Source: Glaciecola sp. (GTDB taxonomy: Bacteria > Pseudomonadota > Gammaproteobacteria > Enterobacterales > Alteromonadaceae). Taken from it: DNA of 34,430 nucleotides. The notes under the pieces are model-generated. The model was given only the letters and a program-made list of their open reading frames with translations, did no database searches and was not told where the DNA came from. A program made the position numbers and the translations under genes. The stretch covers positions 1 through 34,430 of the forward strand of contig JAQXDG010000014.1 of assembly GCA_029251505.1 (NCBI GenBank), given 5' to 3'. Shown piece by piece: positions 8,529 to 16,705 of this stretch (position 1 is the stretch's first letter; each line of letters begins with the position of its first letter).

Positions 8529-9353
8529 ATGTTGTTAATATCTCTCAAAATACATCAGCTTTCTCGTCTAGTGCTACTCAGCAGTCTGATTTTACTTACC
8601 GCCTGCGCCGGTAGAACTGCGCCTGCACCAGTTATAAAAATTAATACTCAAGTACAAGAAATCAGTCCTTGGGATAGTGCTGACACACACCAAGTTCAAG
8701 AAGGTGAAACCCTATATGGGATAGCGTGGCTCTACGGTCTAGATTATCAAATGCTCGCGCAAAACAACAACCTCCAAGAGCCCTTTGCCATAGGGGTAGG
8801 ACAGAAACTTAATTTAGTCAAGAAAACCATTAAACAAACATCACTTACTGCCGATACAAAAGAAGTCAATGTAAAGACTCCTAACAGAAAGACAGTTGCA
8901 CAGAATAATAAGTCGGTGTATCGTAATAAGCGTAAATCAGAAACTAAAAAGGTATCTGATTCTATACTACCTGAACGTGTTAAACGTTGGGTTTGGCCGA
9001 CAAAAGGAACGATTGTTGGTACGTTTTCAACCGCTGAAGCGGGTATTAAAGGCATCGAAATTGCGAACGCCATTGGTACACCGGTCGTCTCAGCAGCCGA
9101 GGGTAAAGTCGTTTATAGCGGTAACGCTCTTAGAGGTTATGGAAACCTGGTTATCATTAAGCATACGGACCATTTTTTAAGTGCGTATGCACATAATAAT
9201 AAAATATTAGTCCAAGAACGAGATATTGTCCAAGCTGGACAGCCAATTGCCGTAATGGGTGACTCGGGAACTAATAGTGCAAAACTCAGATTTGAGATCC
9301 GCTACAACGGGAAGTCTCTTGATCCACTGAAATATTTGCCCAAACAAAAATAA
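8529..9353 (+). CDS. nlpD: Murein hydrolase activator NlpD (LysM + degenerate M23 lipoprotein)
   Basis: Outer-membrane lipoprotein that activates the amidase AmiC during septum splitting. The signal peptide ends in lipobox LTAC (Cys26). A LysM peptidoglycan-binding domain follows at about residues 55-98 (VQEGETLYGIAWLYG to GVGQKLNLV), then a basic linker, and a C-terminal LytM/M23 domain from about residue 155. The M23 zinc ligands are absent (GIEIAN and KLRFE replace the HxxxD and HxH motifs), as is normal for the activator subgroup. In enterobacteria the main rpoS promoter lies inside nlpD; I could not place it here with confidence. Confidence 0.93.
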   Translation: MLLISLKIHQLSRLVLLSSLILLTACAGRTAPAPVIKINTQVQEISPWDSADTHQVQEGETLYGIAWLYGLDYQMLAQNNNLQEPFAIGVGQKLNLVKKTIKQTSLTADTKEVNVKTPNRKTVAQNNKSVYRNKRKSETKKVSDSILPERVKRWVWPTKGTIVGTFSTAEAGIKGIEIANAIGTPVVSAAEGKVVYSGNALRGYGNLVIIKHTDHFLSAYAHNNKILVQERDIVQAGQPIAVMGDSGTNSAKLRFEIRYNGKSLDPLKYLPKQK

Positions 9354-9371
9354 TAATAAAATATGTAAGTT

Positions 9372-9412
9372 AGGAGGAGAAGTATAACCATTCCGTTTTA
9401 GACAGGAGAAGT
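9372..9412 (+). promoter_or_regulatory. Duplicated Shine-Dalgarno block upstream of rpoS
   Basis: The 9-mer AGGAGAAGT occurs twice, at 9375-9383 and 9404-9412. The second copy supplies AGGAG at the right distance for ATG 9417. The first copy is preceded by AGG, giving a full AGGAGG at 9372-9377, but no ATG, GTG or TTG follows it at a usable distance. The first copy could be a standby or decoy ribosome site in the rpoS leader; that role is inference. Confidence 0.45.
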
Positions 9413-9416
9413 GCTA

Positions 9417-10532
9417 ATGGGTCAAAAAAAAGATGATATCGTAGCGTTAGACGCTGCTTCACATATAGCCAAACACGATGCAGCAGTGGATGCGCCATCG
9501 CGTCAAAATGTTATTAATACTCAAGGCTTGACGCAAAAGCGTCGTGCTAACAAAAATACTATTAGTGCAATTGATAGTAAATCCTCAAATGAATTGAACA
9601 ACAACGACTTGTATCCTGATGAGGAAGAAACGACGGCTGAAACCGACGTATTTGATGATTTTAATGTTTCTGAAGATGTCCAAAAAAACTTAGATGCCAC
9701 CCAATTATATCTAGGGGAAATCGGCTTCTCCCCCCTACTCAGTGCCGAAGAAGAAGTGCTGTATGCACGCAAAGCGTTAAAAGGTGATGAACGTGCCCGT
9801 GAACGCATGATCGTGAGTAATTTACGCTTAGTCGTCAAAATTGCACGTCGTTATAAAAACCGTGGTTTAGCATTACTCGATCTTATCGAAGAAGGGAACT
9901 TAGGCTTGATCCGTGCGGTTGAAAAATTTGACCCTGAACGCGGTTTTCGTTTTTCAACCTATGCAACATGGTGGATCCGTCAAACTATCGAGCGCGCAAT
10001 AATGAATCAAACGCGCACAATCCGATTACCAATCCATGTTGTCAAAGAGCTAAACGTATACTTGCGCACCGCACGTAAATTATCTCAAGAATTAGATCAT
10101 GAACCGACCGCGGAAGAAATTGCCGAGGCATTAGATATTCCAACCGAAGATGTCACCAAAATGCTTCGCCTAAATGAACGGATCACTTCGGTCGATACAT
10201 CTGCTGGACCTGATAGCGACGGCAAAGCGATGCTTGATGTGATTGCTGATGAAAACAGCTTTGGTCCAGAAGAAGAAGTGCAAGATAACGATATCAAGTC
10301 CAGTATTGTGCGCTGGCTGCAAGAGCTTAACCCTAAACAACGCCAAGTACTTGCGCGTCGTTTTGGACTCATGGGTTATGAACCCTCAACGCTCGAAGAT
10401 GTGGGTGCTGAAATAGGCTTAACCCGAGAGCGTGTTCGTCAAATCCAAGTGGAAGCCTTACGTCGACTCAAAGACATGCTAGGTCATCAAGGCCTCAGTC
10501 TTGAAGCTATTTTTACCCAAGTCGAAAACTAA
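9417..10532 (+). CDS. rpoS: RNA polymerase sigma factor RpoS (sigma-38)
   Basis: Master sigma factor of stationary phase and general stress. At 371 residues it is about 40 longer than E. coli RpoS; the extra length is a charged, Asn-rich N-terminal stretch before [12 protein letters not shown] at residue 92. Regions 1.2 to 4.2 are intact: [18 protein letters not shown] and [10 protein letters not shown] (region 2), [17 protein letters not shown], and the region 4 helix-turn-helix [18 protein letters not shown]. The KELNV residues that in E. coli bind the proteolysis adaptor RssB are conserved (Lys210, Glu211, Val214). ATG 9417 is preferred over GTG 9411 because AGGAG is 8 bases before the ATG but only 2 before the GTG. 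Confidence 0.97.
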   Translation: MGQKKDDIVALDAASHIAKHDAAVDAPSRQNVINTQGLTQKRRANKNTISAIDSKSSNELNNNDLYPDEEETTAETDVFDDFNVSEDVQKNLDATQLYLGEIGFSPLLSAEEEVLYARKALKGDERARERMIVSNLRLVVKIARRYKNRGLALLDLIEEGNLGLIRAVEKFDPERGFRFSTYATWWIRQTIERAIMNQTRTIRLPIHVVKELNVYLRTARKLSQELDHEPTAEEIAEALDIPTEDVTKMLRLNERITSVDTSAGPDSDGKAMLDVIADENSFGPEEEVQDNDIKSSIVRWLQELNPKQRQVLARRFGLMGYEPSTLEDVGAEIGLTRERVRQIQVEALRRLKDMLGHQGLSLEAIFTQVEN

Positions 10533-10534
10533 CC

Positions 10535-10846
10535 TTACTTACCTGACCCGCCCATACAATTGGGTGAGGTCGGGATCACATCCACGTTTGCCCATTTTTC
10601 TGCAGTATAAGTATGAATGGCCAACGCATGAATATCATTTGCTAGTTCATCAGCCAAAACCTGATTAACCATGCGATGACATACTAGTAAGCGCTTACCT
10701 TCAAAATTATCACTAACAATCGTCACCTTAAAATGGCTTTCTGAACCAGGGGCTACATTGTGCATATGGCTTTCATTTTCAACAAACAACGCATGTGGGT
10801 TAAACGCTGAAGTGAGTTTATCAATCAGCTGTTGATGTATAGTCAT
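10535..10846 (-). CDS. bolA: BolA family protein
   Basis: A 103-residue BolA protein. These act with monothiol glutaredoxins in Fe-S trafficking, and in E. coli BolA is a stress-induced regulator of cell shape. Family signatures are [25 protein letters not shown] split across residues 24-48, the KRLLxCHR motif, and the ending [13 protein letters not shown]. It lies tail to tail with rpoS with only two bases between stop codons, and 26 bases downstream of the AlkB gene on the same strand, so the two minus-strand genes are probably cotranscribed. No terminator can fit between bolA and rpoS. Confidence 0.94.
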   Translation of the reverse strand: MTIHQQLIDKLTSAFNPHALFVENESHMHNVAPGSESHFKVTIVSDNFEGKRLLVCHRMVNQVLADELANDIHALAIHTYTAEKWANVDVIPTSPNCMGGSGK

Positions 10847-10872
10847 AATGGTCTTATCGCTCTAATGTAATG

Positions 10873-11469
10873 CTAGTTATTAAAAATATGTCGAAAAGTA
10901 AGGTTAATTCTATCATCAATTACCCGTTTTGTTTTATTGATCCCATGCTGCCAATATTGCTGTGTTGTTCCACGCATCACTAATAAGCTACCATGTGCTA
11001 AAGGGATTTCATGTTTGATGCCTAATTGTTTATGTTTAAAAATAAATTTTCTTGGTTCACCTAACGTGACGGAAGCAATCACAGGCTGAGCACCTAATTC
11101 AGGCTCATCATCACTATGCATCCCCATACTGTCCTGCCCATCTCGATACCAATTGGCTAACACCGAATTGAATGAATGCCCTGTCACTTGTTCGCAATAG
11201 TCTTTAATCTGTCTGACAGGTTCAGCCCATTCTACCGGCTGCATTTGTAACCCAGAATAAGTATAAGTTGCAGCAGGATCGCCCATCCAACATTGTAAAC
11301 GAGGGATTTTTACGTCACGGCCGTAAATTCTGATATAATCTTGAGACCAAGACAGCTTCTGTTTCAGTTGCGCAAAAAATGCATCCGCGTCACTGATACC
11401 AAGCCAGTTAGGATAATATTGTACATCAGCATCAACCATTGCGATTTGTGGTGTATCAAATAATTGCAT
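10873..11469 (-). CDS. AlkB-like 2-oxoglutarate/Fe(II)-dependent dioxygenase
   Basis: Predicted oxidative demethylase for alkylated DNA or RNA bases. The 198-residue length fits the ALKBH2/ALKBH3-like bacterial subgroup. The iron ligands are His118 and Asp120 in GMHSDDE and His175 in QYWQHGI. The 2-oxoglutarate-binding RxNxTFR motif is present as RINLTFR (Arg187 to Arg193), and the substrate-loop NWYRDGQDSMGMH precedes the iron site. ATG 11469 has AGG upstream and sits 27 bases from the rlmG start on the other strand. Substrate (1-methyladenine and 3-methylcytosine in relatives) is inferred. Confidence 0.92.
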   Translation of the reverse strand: MQLFDTPQIAMVDADVQYYPNWLGISDADAFFAQLKQKLSWSQDYIRIYGRDVKIPRLQCWMGDPAATYTYSGLQMQPVEWAEPVRQIKDYCEQVTGHSFNSVLANWYRDGQDSMGMHSDDEPELGAQPVIASVTLGEPRKFIFKHKQLGIKHEIPLAHGSLLVMRGTTQQYWQHGINKTKRVIDDRINLTFRHIFNN

Positions 11470-11496
11470 AACAACCTATTACGTATTGAGAAAATT

Positions 11497-12657
11497 TTGA
11501 ACATTGATTTTACCCATGCCCGAGGCGCACACCAACTGGTTCGCTATCCTGAAGAACACCAGCATAAATCGTTACAAGCATGGGATGCTGTTGATGAATA
11601 TATCATATCCTATGTACAAAATAATCATGCTCCGCTACTTGAGTCGATTACCCAAGCCCAACGCGTGGGAATCTTCAATGACGATTTTGGCGCGTTGACC
11701 TGTGCGTTTCATCAATTTAATCCTGTGCATATTAGTGATTCTCATGTTTCACAACTCGGTTGTCGTAATAACCTGTTTAAAAATGAACTCGATGTAGATA
11801 GTGTTGAGTTTGTTGCCAGCACAGATCAGTTACATTTTCAGTTTGATATTGTTCTCATGCAATTACCAAAAAATTTGGCCTTGTTGGAATATCAATTACA
11901 CCAACTACGCCAATGTGTGCATAGTGATACTATCATTATTGCAGGTGGAAAACTTCCCGCTGTGACTAAAAATGTGCAGCAGCTCTTCAACCAAATAGTC
12001 GGCCCATGCCATACCTCTTTAGCCGTAAAAAAAGCCCGCTTAGTTATCGGTTCTTATGATGCTGAGCTGACTCCCCCAGAGCATAATGAATGGAATTCAT
12101 GGGAAATTACCAAACCTGATTTAACCTTGAGTCATTTACCCAATGTATTTTCACGCTTGCATTTAGATATTGGCGCGCGCTTTTTAATGCAACATTTGCC
12201 TCCTGTTGGTGGTGAGCATGTTGTGGATCTAGGTTGTGGTAATGGCGTCATTGGCTGTAGCGTATTAGCAGAAGCACCCAATGCGCGAATTACGTTTGTT
12301 GATGAGTCTTACATGGCTGTAGCCAGTGCTAAACGCAATGTACAAGACAACTTCCCGGAACAGTTTTCCCAATGTGATTTCGTAGTCGCGAATGGTTTAA
12401 AAAATGTAGATGTTTCACATGTTGATCTTGTTTTGTGTAACCCACCATTTCATCAGCAACATGCTGTGACCGACCATATCGCGTGGCAAATGTTTAAAGA
12501 TGCCAAGTTTGTGCTGCGTCATGGTGGCGAACTTCGGATCATTGGCAATCGCCATTTACCTTACGGCAATATGCTACAAAAGCGCTTTGGCGGTTTTACC
12601 GTCATCGCAACGAATGCAAAGTTTAGTATTTTGTCGACGTATAAAAGCGCTAAATAA
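11497..12657 (+). CDS. rlmG: 23S rRNA (guanine(1835)-N2)-methyltransferase RlmG
   Basis: Methylates G1835 of 23S rRNA before subunit assembly. The N-terminal RsmC/RlmG-type domain has LQAWDAVDEY, NDDFGALTCAFHQF and KKARLVIGSYD. The catalytic domain has NVFSRLHLDIGARFLMQHLP, the SAM loop VVDLGCGNGVIG, and the NPPFHQQHAVTDHIAWQMF catalytic motif, all very close to E. coli RlmG. I prefer a TTG start at 11497 (386 residues) because GAG lies 6 bases upstream and the distance to LQAW then equals that in E. coli. A TTG at 11464 would overlap the first codons of the AlkB gene. No ATG is available near the start. Confidence 0.93.
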   Translation: MNIDFTHARGAHQLVRYPEEHQHKSLQAWDAVDEYIISYVQNNHAPLLESITQAQRVGIFNDDFGALTCAFHQFNPVHISDSHVSQLGCRNNLFKNELDVDSVEFVASTDQLHFQFDIVLMQLPKNLALLEYQLHQLRQCVHSDTIIIAGGKLPAVTKNVQQLFNQIVGPCHTSLAVKKARLVIGSYDAELTPPEHNEWNSWEITKPDLTLSHLPNVFSRLHLDIGARFLMQHLPPVGGEHVVDLGCGNGVIGCSVLAEAPNARITFVDESYMAVASAKRNVQDNFPEQFSQCDFVVANGLKNVDVSHVDLVLCNPPFHQQHAVTDHIAWQMFKDAKFVLRHGGELRIIGNRHLPYGNMLQKRFGGFTVIATNAKFSILSTYKSAK

Positions 12658-12699
12658 ACCCATAATATTACGCCGCTGACACTAACTATTGAGGACCGA

Positions 12700-13353
12700 A
12701 TGATGCATCAATCTTTTAAATCACTTATCACGACGATGTGGACGTTGTGTGCATGCGCCATGTTATTTACTGCTGGCAACGTTGATGCCGCTGCGAAAAC
12801 TCGCACGACTAAAGACGGCTCTCAGATCCAACCTGATAATTATTATCCTAAAGTTAAACTGGTTACGTCGATGGGAGCGTTTGTCGTTGAGCTTGATCGT
12901 CGTAAAGCGCCAATCACTGTAAATAATTTTTTAAAATATGTGGATCTGCGCAGTTATGAAGATACGATTTTTCATCGTGTGATCCCTGGATTTGTGGTGC
13001 AAGGTGGGGGTTATACTGCTGAGTTTGAACCTAAACCCTCGCTAGGTACTATTTTTAATGAATCGGGCAATGGTCTAAAAAACGAAACCTATACCATCGC
13101 CATGGCACGTCAAAATGATCCCCATTCAGCGACCCGTCAGTTTTATTTTAATATGCGAGATACCCCATCATTAGATCCAGGCCGAAATTGGGGCTATACG
13201 GTCTTTGGTTATGTCTCTGAAGGCAGTGACATCTTGGATGCGATTAGCGAAGTAGAGACACAATACAGCATGAATTTGCGGGCACCAGATGTGCCTATCG
13301 AACCGGTCCTGTTACTTAAAGCTGAAATATTACCTGAAGTCACGTTTAACTAG
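12700..13353 (+). CDS. Periplasmic cyclophilin-type peptidyl-prolyl cis-trans isomerase
   Basis: Catalyses proline isomerisation during folding, probably in the periplasm. The 217-residue protein starts with a Sec signal peptide (hydrophobic to about residue 27, cut near VDAAA). The cyclophilin core begins at VKLVTSMGAFVVELDRRKAP. The catalytic segment FHRVIPGFVVQGGG carries the key Arg, Phe and Gln. The RQFYFNM strand has Tyr where eukaryotic CypA has Phe, and YTVFGYV completes the site. GAGG is 5 bases before ATG 12700 and 8 before a second ATG at 12703; either could be used. The gene is convergent with epmA. Confidence 0.93.
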   Translation: MMHQSFKSLITTMWTLCACAMLFTAGNVDAAAKTRTTKDGSQIQPDNYYPKVKLVTSMGAFVVELDRRKAPITVNNFLKYVDLRSYEDTIFHRVIPGFVVQGGGYTAEFEPKPSLGTIFNESGNGLKNETYTIAMARQNDPHSATRQFYFNMRDTPSLDPGRNWGYTVFGYVSEGSDILDAISEVETQYSMNLRAPDVPIEPVLLLKAEILPEVTFN

Positions 13354-13377
13354 TCGGTTATTAGTAGAGAAGGACAA

Positions 13378-14364
13378 TTACGCTTTGGGCAATGGAAATG
13401 TCAGCGTATCTTCAATCGAATTCAAGTTTTGAGCCAGCATAAAGAGACGATCAACCCCAAGTGCCACACCCGCGCATTCTGGTAAACCATGCTCTAATGC
13501 CGCAATAAGGCGTGAATCAGGCACGACTTGCTCCACTCCCAACGCTTCACGTACGGCATTATCCGCAGCAAAACGCCGCGATTGCTCTACCGCGTCAGTT
13601 AATTCCCAATAGCCATTTGCAAGCTCTAAGCCTTTGAAATAGACCTCAAAGCGATGAGCATAGCGCGGATCAGCCGCTGTAATTTTAGCCAATGCCGCTT
13701 GTGATGCAGGAAAATCAAAGATAAAACACGGACGCTCTTGTCCTATTTTCGGCTCAATGTGAATGTTAAATAACAATTGCAACACATGGTCACGTGATAC
13801 TTGCTGGATATCATAATGAAAGTCCATCGCTAACGCAGCGATTAACTCGTCGTGAGTTGCCGTATTAATATCTAGTCCGATGTAGTACAAAAATGCCGCG
13901 TGATAACTCAGATACTCAGCACTTAAGACATCTAATACATCCATCAACAATGCATCAACTTCTTGCATCAACGCACGATCATCAAAGTCAATGCGATACC
14001 ACTCTAACATCGTAAATTCAGGATTATGCTGGCGCCCTGCATCCTCATGTCGAAACGCTTTACCCAAATAATAAATACAGCCTGAGCCGCTGGCTAACAT
14101 GCGTTTCATGGCGTACTCAGGAGAGGTTTGCAAATACAAAGATGTGGTGGATTGACCAAGTGTTAACTGAGTCACAAAATTATCAATATAAGGATCGGTG
14201 ACGCCTGCGTGACTGAGCACAGGCACATCAACTTCAGTAACATGTTTAGCGGAAAAAAAAGATCGGATACGGGCTAATAATTGCGCACGGAGGTGTAAAT
14301 TAGCCGGTGTGATTTGCATCTGCCAAGCAGGAAGATCTGCGGGGTGACACCGGCTATTTTTCAT
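13378..14364 (-). CDS. epmA: EF-P--(R)-beta-lysine ligase EpmA (PoxA/GenX)
   Basis: Class II lysyl-tRNA-synthetase paralogue that attaches (R)-beta-lysine to Lys34 of EF-P instead of to a tRNA. The 328-residue length matches the family: there is no anticodon-binding domain. Motif 2 is seen in KAFRHEDAGRQHNPEFTMLEWY, read here as KAFRHEDAG plus HNPEFTMLEW, and motif 3 in GVALGVDRLFML near the C-terminus. LQTSPEYAMKRMLASG is also typical. It lies 12 bases downstream of efp on the same strand, so it is probably cotranscribed with its substrate gene. Confidence 0.95.
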   Translation of the reverse strand: MKNSRCHPADLPAWQMQITPANLHLRAQLLARIRSFFSAKHVTEVDVPVLSHAGVTDPYIDNFVTQLTLGQSTTSLYLQTSPEYAMKRMLASGSGCIYYLGKAFRHEDAGRQHNPEFTMLEWYRIDFDDRALMQEVDALLMDVLDVLSAEYLSYHAAFLYYIGLDINTATHDELIAALAMDFHYDIQQVSRDHVLQLLFNIHIEPKIGQERPCFIFDFPASQAALAKITAADPRYAHRFEVYFKGLELANGYWELTDAVEQSRRFAADNAVREALGVEQVVPDSRLIAALEHGLPECAGVALGVDRLFMLAQNLNSIEDTLTFPLPKA

Positions 14365-14376
14365 ACTTAATTGCGC

Positions 14377-14946
14377 TTATTTGCTAGCGCGGGAAACATA
14401 CTCGCCACTACGCGTATCCACTTTAATCACTTCACCCGTTTGGATAAATAATGGAACACGTACCACAGCACCAGTTACCAATGTTGCAGGCTTGCCACCG
14501 GTACCGGCAGTATCGCCTTTTAGACCTGGATCTGTTTCGGTAATTTCTAGGTCAACGAAGTTTTGCGGCGTCACAACAATCGGTGTGCCATTCCACAATG
14601 TAATCGTAAATAAATCATTTTCAACTAACCATTTAACCGTGTCGCCGAGTGCTTTTTCATCAGCCGCAACCTGTTCAAATGTTTCATTGTTCATGAAATG
14701 CCAAAATTCACCATCGTTGTATAAGTACGATAATTCAGTATCCATTACATCAGCGCCTTCAACAGACTCACCTGAACGGAACGTTTTTTCTAGGACTTTA
14801 CCCGAAATCAATTTACGAATTTTAACGCGGTTGAAAGCTTGACCTTTACCTGGTTTAACATATTCGTTTTCTAAAATGTTACATGGTTCGCCATCAAGCA
14901 TAACTTTTAGTCCTGCTTTGAACTCATTGGTGCTAAAATTCGCCAT
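14377..14946 (-). CDS. efp: Translation elongation factor P
   Basis: Rescues ribosomes stalled at polyproline stretches. At 189 residues it has the standard length, and the sequence is close to E. coli EF-P throughout. The modified lysine is Lys34 in VKPGKGQAF, the EpmA/EpmB target. [19 protein letters not shown] and [18 protein letters not shown] are family hallmarks. AGAGGAATT precedes the ATG. It is divergent from epmB across only 20 bases. Confidence 0.98.
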   Translation of the reverse strand: MANFSTNEFKAGLKVMLDGEPCNILENEYVKPGKGQAFNRVKIRKLISGKVLEKTFRSGESVEGADVMDTELSYLYNDGEFWHFMNNETFEQVAADEKALGDTVKWLVENDLFTITLWNGTPIVVTPQNFVDLEITETDPGLKGDTAGTGGKPATLVTGAVVRVPLFIQTGEVIKVDTRSGEYVSRASK

Positions 14947-14966
14947 AATTCCTCTAATATCACTTA

Positions 14967-16022
14967 ATGTTTGGTTTTACGGTGCACAATATACACAAAA
15001 ACATACACAAAAAACAGAACCCTGTAGACCCTAACTGGCAAAAAGAATTAGCTAATAGCTTTAATTCACCCGAAACCTTGCTAGCGTACCTAGGATTTGA
15101 TGCTAAAAAGCACACAAAAGACAATCAGGCTCGCAACCTGTTTGCAGTTCGAGTACCCCGTTTTTTCGCTGATCTCATGGCCAAAAACGACCTCAATGAC
15201 CCCTTACTTAAACAAGTCATGCCCGTTGCGGATGAGTTTGTCGTTGATCCTGATTTTTCAACAGATCCACTTGAAGAACAGCAAAGTTCTGAACAAGGTA
15301 TGTTGCACAAATATCATAACCGCGTGCTCCTGATGGTGCGTGGGGGCTGCGCGGTGAACTGCCGGTATTGCTTTCGTCGACATTTTCCCTATGCTGAGCA
15401 TCATAATAACAAAGCCGACTGGCTCGAAGTGTTTAAACAAATTGGATCTGACCCTAATATTGATGAAATTATTCTTTCGGGTGGAGATCCATTGATGGCT
15501 AATGATGATTATTTGCTATGGATGCTGCAACAAATAAACCTCATTCCTAGCATTAAACGAGTACGTATTCATTCGCGCCTACCTGTCGTGTTACCGTATC
15601 GGATCACTGAACAATTTTTGCACCTATGTCAGCAAGCTCAGCAGCAAATAATCATGGTATTGCATATTAATCATCCACAAGAAATATCCGCTGAGTTAGC
15701 AGACAAGGTCGCATTGTTGATTCAAGTCGGTGTGACAGTGTTAAATCAAGCTGTCATGTTACGGGGTATTAATGATTCGACTGACACCCAAATGGCGCTT
15801 AACGAAACATTATTTACACATCGGATCCAGCCATACTATTTACATTTATTTGATAAGGTACAAGGTGCAGCACACTTTGCCATCTCGGATGAACGTGCGG
15901 TCGCTATTATGCGCGATGTCATAACTAAACAATCAGGCTATATGGTACCTAAACTAGTGCGAGAGATTGGTGGGGAGGCAAGTAAAACACCGGTGGACTT
16001 AGGATTATATCGTGAAGCCTAA
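14967..16022 (+). CDS. epmB: EF-P beta-lysylation protein EpmB (lysine 2,3-aminomutase)
   Basis: Radical-SAM, PLP-dependent enzyme converting (S)-alpha-lysine to (R)-beta-lysine for EF-P modification. The 4Fe-4S cluster motif is [19 protein letters not shown] (CxxxCxxC), preceded by LLHKYHNR-like [34 protein letters not shown] and the PLP-lysine region [12 protein letters not shown] at the C-terminus all match. ATG 14967 lacks a clear ribosome site; a GTG at 14982 is an alternative, giving an N-terminus closer to that of E. coli. The promoter presumably lies within the efp 5' end. Confidence 0.95.
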   Translation: MFGFTVHNIHKNIHKKQNPVDPNWQKELANSFNSPETLLAYLGFDAKKHTKDNQARNLFAVRVPRFFADLMAKNDLNDPLLKQVMPVADEFVVDPDFSTDPLEEQQSSEQGMLHKYHNRVLLMVRGGCAVNCRYCFRRHFPYAEHHNNKADWLEVFKQIGSDPNIDEIILSGGDPLMANDDYLLWMLQQINLIPSIKRVRIHSRLPVVLPYRITEQFLHLCQQAQQQIIMVLHINHPQEISAELADKVALLIQVGVTVLNQAVMLRGINDSTDTQMALNETLFTHRIQPYYLHLFDKVQGAAHFAISDERAVAIMRDVITKQSGYMVPKLVREIGGEASKTPVDLGLYREA

Positions 16023-16055
16023 GACACTAAACGTGAAACACTAAACCTATATGCA

Positions 16056-16259
16056 CTATACATATACATCAATATAATTACCGGATGAGGTAGCAAAATC
16101 AGGAATGACATTGGCGCTGCTTGCTGATTCTCCCGCACCTTGGATCAAGGTAATCGCTTGTTGGCCTTGTTGAGCGATCTGATTATTCGACATTTTCGCA
16201 GCCGTTACATCAAGCTGCGCTTGGATATTTGGAGATACTGCTTGAGAATCAATGTTCAT
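16056..16259 (-). CDS. Small YjfB-like putative motility protein
   Basis: A 67-residue protein without signal peptide or membrane segment. The N-terminal half is a Gln/Ala-rich helix (NIQAQLDVTAAKMSNNQIAQQG), written here as NIQAQLDVTAAKM plus NNQIAQQGQQ, and the C-terminus ends in GNYIDVYV. This layout (short helical segment, then a conserved G-x-x-ID-x-x end) resembles the YjfB family annotated as putative motility proteins. The match is from memory and the function of the family is unproven. No flagellar gene is nearby. Confidence 0.6.
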   Translation of the reverse strand: MNIDSQAVSPNIQAQLDVTAAKMSNNQIAQQGQQAITLIQGAGESASSANVIPDFATSSGNYIDVYV

Positions 16260-16358
16260 TTTTTATCCTATCAACGCTGTACACACAATCAGATATCATA
16301 TTAACGGCACTTTTGTGATAAACTTTAGACATATTTTCAGAAATTCACTCATTATTAT

Positions 16359-16679
16359 ATGCAAATTGTTCTCGACAAACTCAAAGATAACCTGCAAATC
16401 ATTTATCGTAAATCTATCGACGCTGATGCTGCATTAAATCAACTGCAGCAACAAGGCAAAGGTAAATTTGCAACTATTTTCGCAGACAATAGCCCGTTTA
16501 CAACACGTGCAAAACGTTTTGAACCCTATGTGCAAGAAGTCGCTGGGAATATGGATACGTTTTTAGCGCATGATTTTACTGCCGTGCCTATCAATGATCT
16601 ACAACCAGAGTTGGTCGTCATCGTGCAACAAATAGAAGCCTTGTTATCAACCTTAGCGCAATTTAAAGCGACGCTTTAA
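16359..16679 (+). CDS. Conserved-looking hypothetical protein, helical
   Basis: A 106-residue soluble protein, divergent from the YjfB-like gene. It appears mostly helical: QIVLDKLKDNLQIIYRKS at the start, a central FTTRAKRFEPYVQEVA segment, and a C-terminal helix VVIVQQIEALLSTLAQF. No signal peptide or cysteine pattern. I do not recognise the family with confidence. No clear ribosome site precedes ATG 16359. Reality as a gene is supported by its fill of the gap, its codon use like that of its neighbours, and lack of any competing frame. Confidence 0.65.
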   Translation: MQIVLDKLKDNLQIIYRKSIDADAALNQLQQQGKGKFATIFADNSPFTTRAKRFEPYVQEVAGNMDTFLAHDFTAVPINDLQPELVVIVQQIEALLSTLAQFKATL

Positions 16680-16705
16680 GTATTCGCGAAGTATTAGCCT
16701 CTACC

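Noticed and set aside
8747-9180. Frames on both strands over nlpD, suggesting a frameshift
   Set aside because: The nlpD frame runs unbroken from lipobox to M23 domain; the others are shadows with no motif.
9050-9353. Active M23 metallopeptidase in NlpD
   Set aside because: The zinc-binding His and Asp residues are replaced, as in activator-type LytM proteins.
16306-16330. Half of a CRP-like site (TTTTGTGATAAA)
   Set aside because: The second half-site is absent.
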